NCBI GenBank assembly: GCA_964019695.1
Contig: CAXHUL010000509.1
Coordinates: forward strand, 62,001 to 126,000
Length of the DNA stretch: 64,000 nt
Source of the DNA: Loripinus fragilis
Lineage: Eukaryota; Mollusca; Bivalvia; Lucinida; Lucinidae
Direction: 5' to 3'
How positions within the stretch are numbered: position 1 is the stretch's first letter; each line of letters starts with the position of its first letter. A program made the translations under genes and the position numbers. Under the pieces are notes generated by a model that saw only the letters and a list, made by a program, of their open reading frames with translations, did no database searches and was not told the DNA's origin. This document shows positions 63,813 through 64,000 of the stretch, piece after piece.

Positions 63813-64000
63813 CTGCTCAAATGTATATTCAGTAACATTTCTTTTGTTGTGCTTGTTCCAGAATATGGTGCTTGTCAACTTCACTGTCAATTCTTGGACA
63901 TCTTTGTTTGACGATAGAAAGTGATATCTTATGTGACATTTAGAGTCTATGACTAACCATATAAACACAGTCATATCACACTTTGGGCTAGATAGTACTA
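63813..64000 (-). CDS. chrd: Chordin exon, partial: CHRD region
   Basis: Donor TTTGAGCAG followed by GTGAGAAA. The frame stays open from the donor to the window edge and ends in phase 0, fitting exon 62,601-62,717. It includes CDMTVFIWLVIDSKCHIRYH, then SSNKDVQELTVKLTSTIFWN and VTEYTFEQ. Alternating hydrophobic strands with two cysteines agree with a CHRD-region beta domain, but sequence similarity to known chordins is low here and the call leans on the neighbouring exons. A possible acceptor (TATCTAG before CCCAAAG, about 63,988) lies too near the edge to judge. Confidence 0.6.

Larger units (their letters stand above)
44432..64000 (-). other. chrd: Chordin gene, 3' half (locus span)
   Basis: Coding exons recognised, in transcription order: 63,813-64,000 (partial), 62,601-62,717, 61,702-61,878, 59,949-60,042, 49,030-49,127, 45,643-45,736 and 44,432-44,508. 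Junction phases run 0, 0, 0, 1, 0, 1 and fit throughout. Intron lengths are about 1.1, 0.7, 1.7, 10.8, 3.3 and 1.1 kb. The protein end consists of a CHRD-type beta-rich stretch, a linker, two ten-cysteine VWC domains and a basic tail. Chordin is a secreted antagonist that binds BMPs through its VWC domains and is cleaved by tolloid proteases, setting dorsoventral polarity. Chordin-like proteins also have VWC repeats but lack CHRD sequence, so chordin is preferred. A polyadenylation site was not fixed; ATTAAA (minus strand, 44,410-44,415) is only 17 bases past the stop codon. Confidence 0.75.

Overview
The window looks like nuclear DNA from a bivalve mollusc, possibly a dreissenid-type mussel. 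It is AT-rich, almost free of long genuine reading frames, and packed with miniature transposons, 5'-truncated non-LTR-type retroelements and minisatellites. One recognisable host gene is present, split by introns with canonical splice sites. The species call is an inference from repeat style and remembered mollusc retroelement proteins; nothing in the window fixes it.

Host gene: positions 44,432 to 64,000, minus strand, hold the 3' half of a chordin gene (secreted BMP antagonist). Six coding exons can be read: 63,813-64,000 (partial) and 62,601-62,717 (end of the CHRD region), 61,702-61,878 plus 59,949-60,042 (first C-terminal von Willebrand type C domain), 49,030-49,127 plus 45,643-45,736 (second one), and the terminal exon 44,432-44,508. 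That is seven pieces counting the terminal exon. All junctions agree in phase, and both VWC domains keep ten cysteines. The introns (0.7 to 10.8 kb) are filled with mobile DNA. Just downstream of the second VWC exon, its 3' part and its splice donor have been copied four more times as a roughly 70-bp, alternating two-type tandem array.

Left part (1-18 kb): interrupted 45-bp minisatellites, TIR-bearing MITEs, and a large inverted duplication (about 5.1-7.3 kb against 9.4-12.15 kb). Its arms carry a decayed transposon reading frame and differ by retroelement insertions, giving filled and empty sites side by side.

18.0-26.3 kb: a minisatellite of about 300 copies of a 27-bp unit with higher-order structure and kilobase-scale internal duplications. 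It stays open in several frames because 27 is a multiple of three. I do not regard it as a proven gene.

26.3-44 kb: retroelement debris, including an L1-type ORF1 fragment next to a reverse transcriptase fragment, a hammerhead-ribozyme-like motif of the kind known from Penelope-like elements, microsatellites, SINE-like sequence and several MITE families.

The most numerous element (called family A here) has 15 co-terminal, variably 5'-truncated copies spread over the window. No bacterial-type operons, CRISPR arrays, rRNA or intact tRNA genes were seen.
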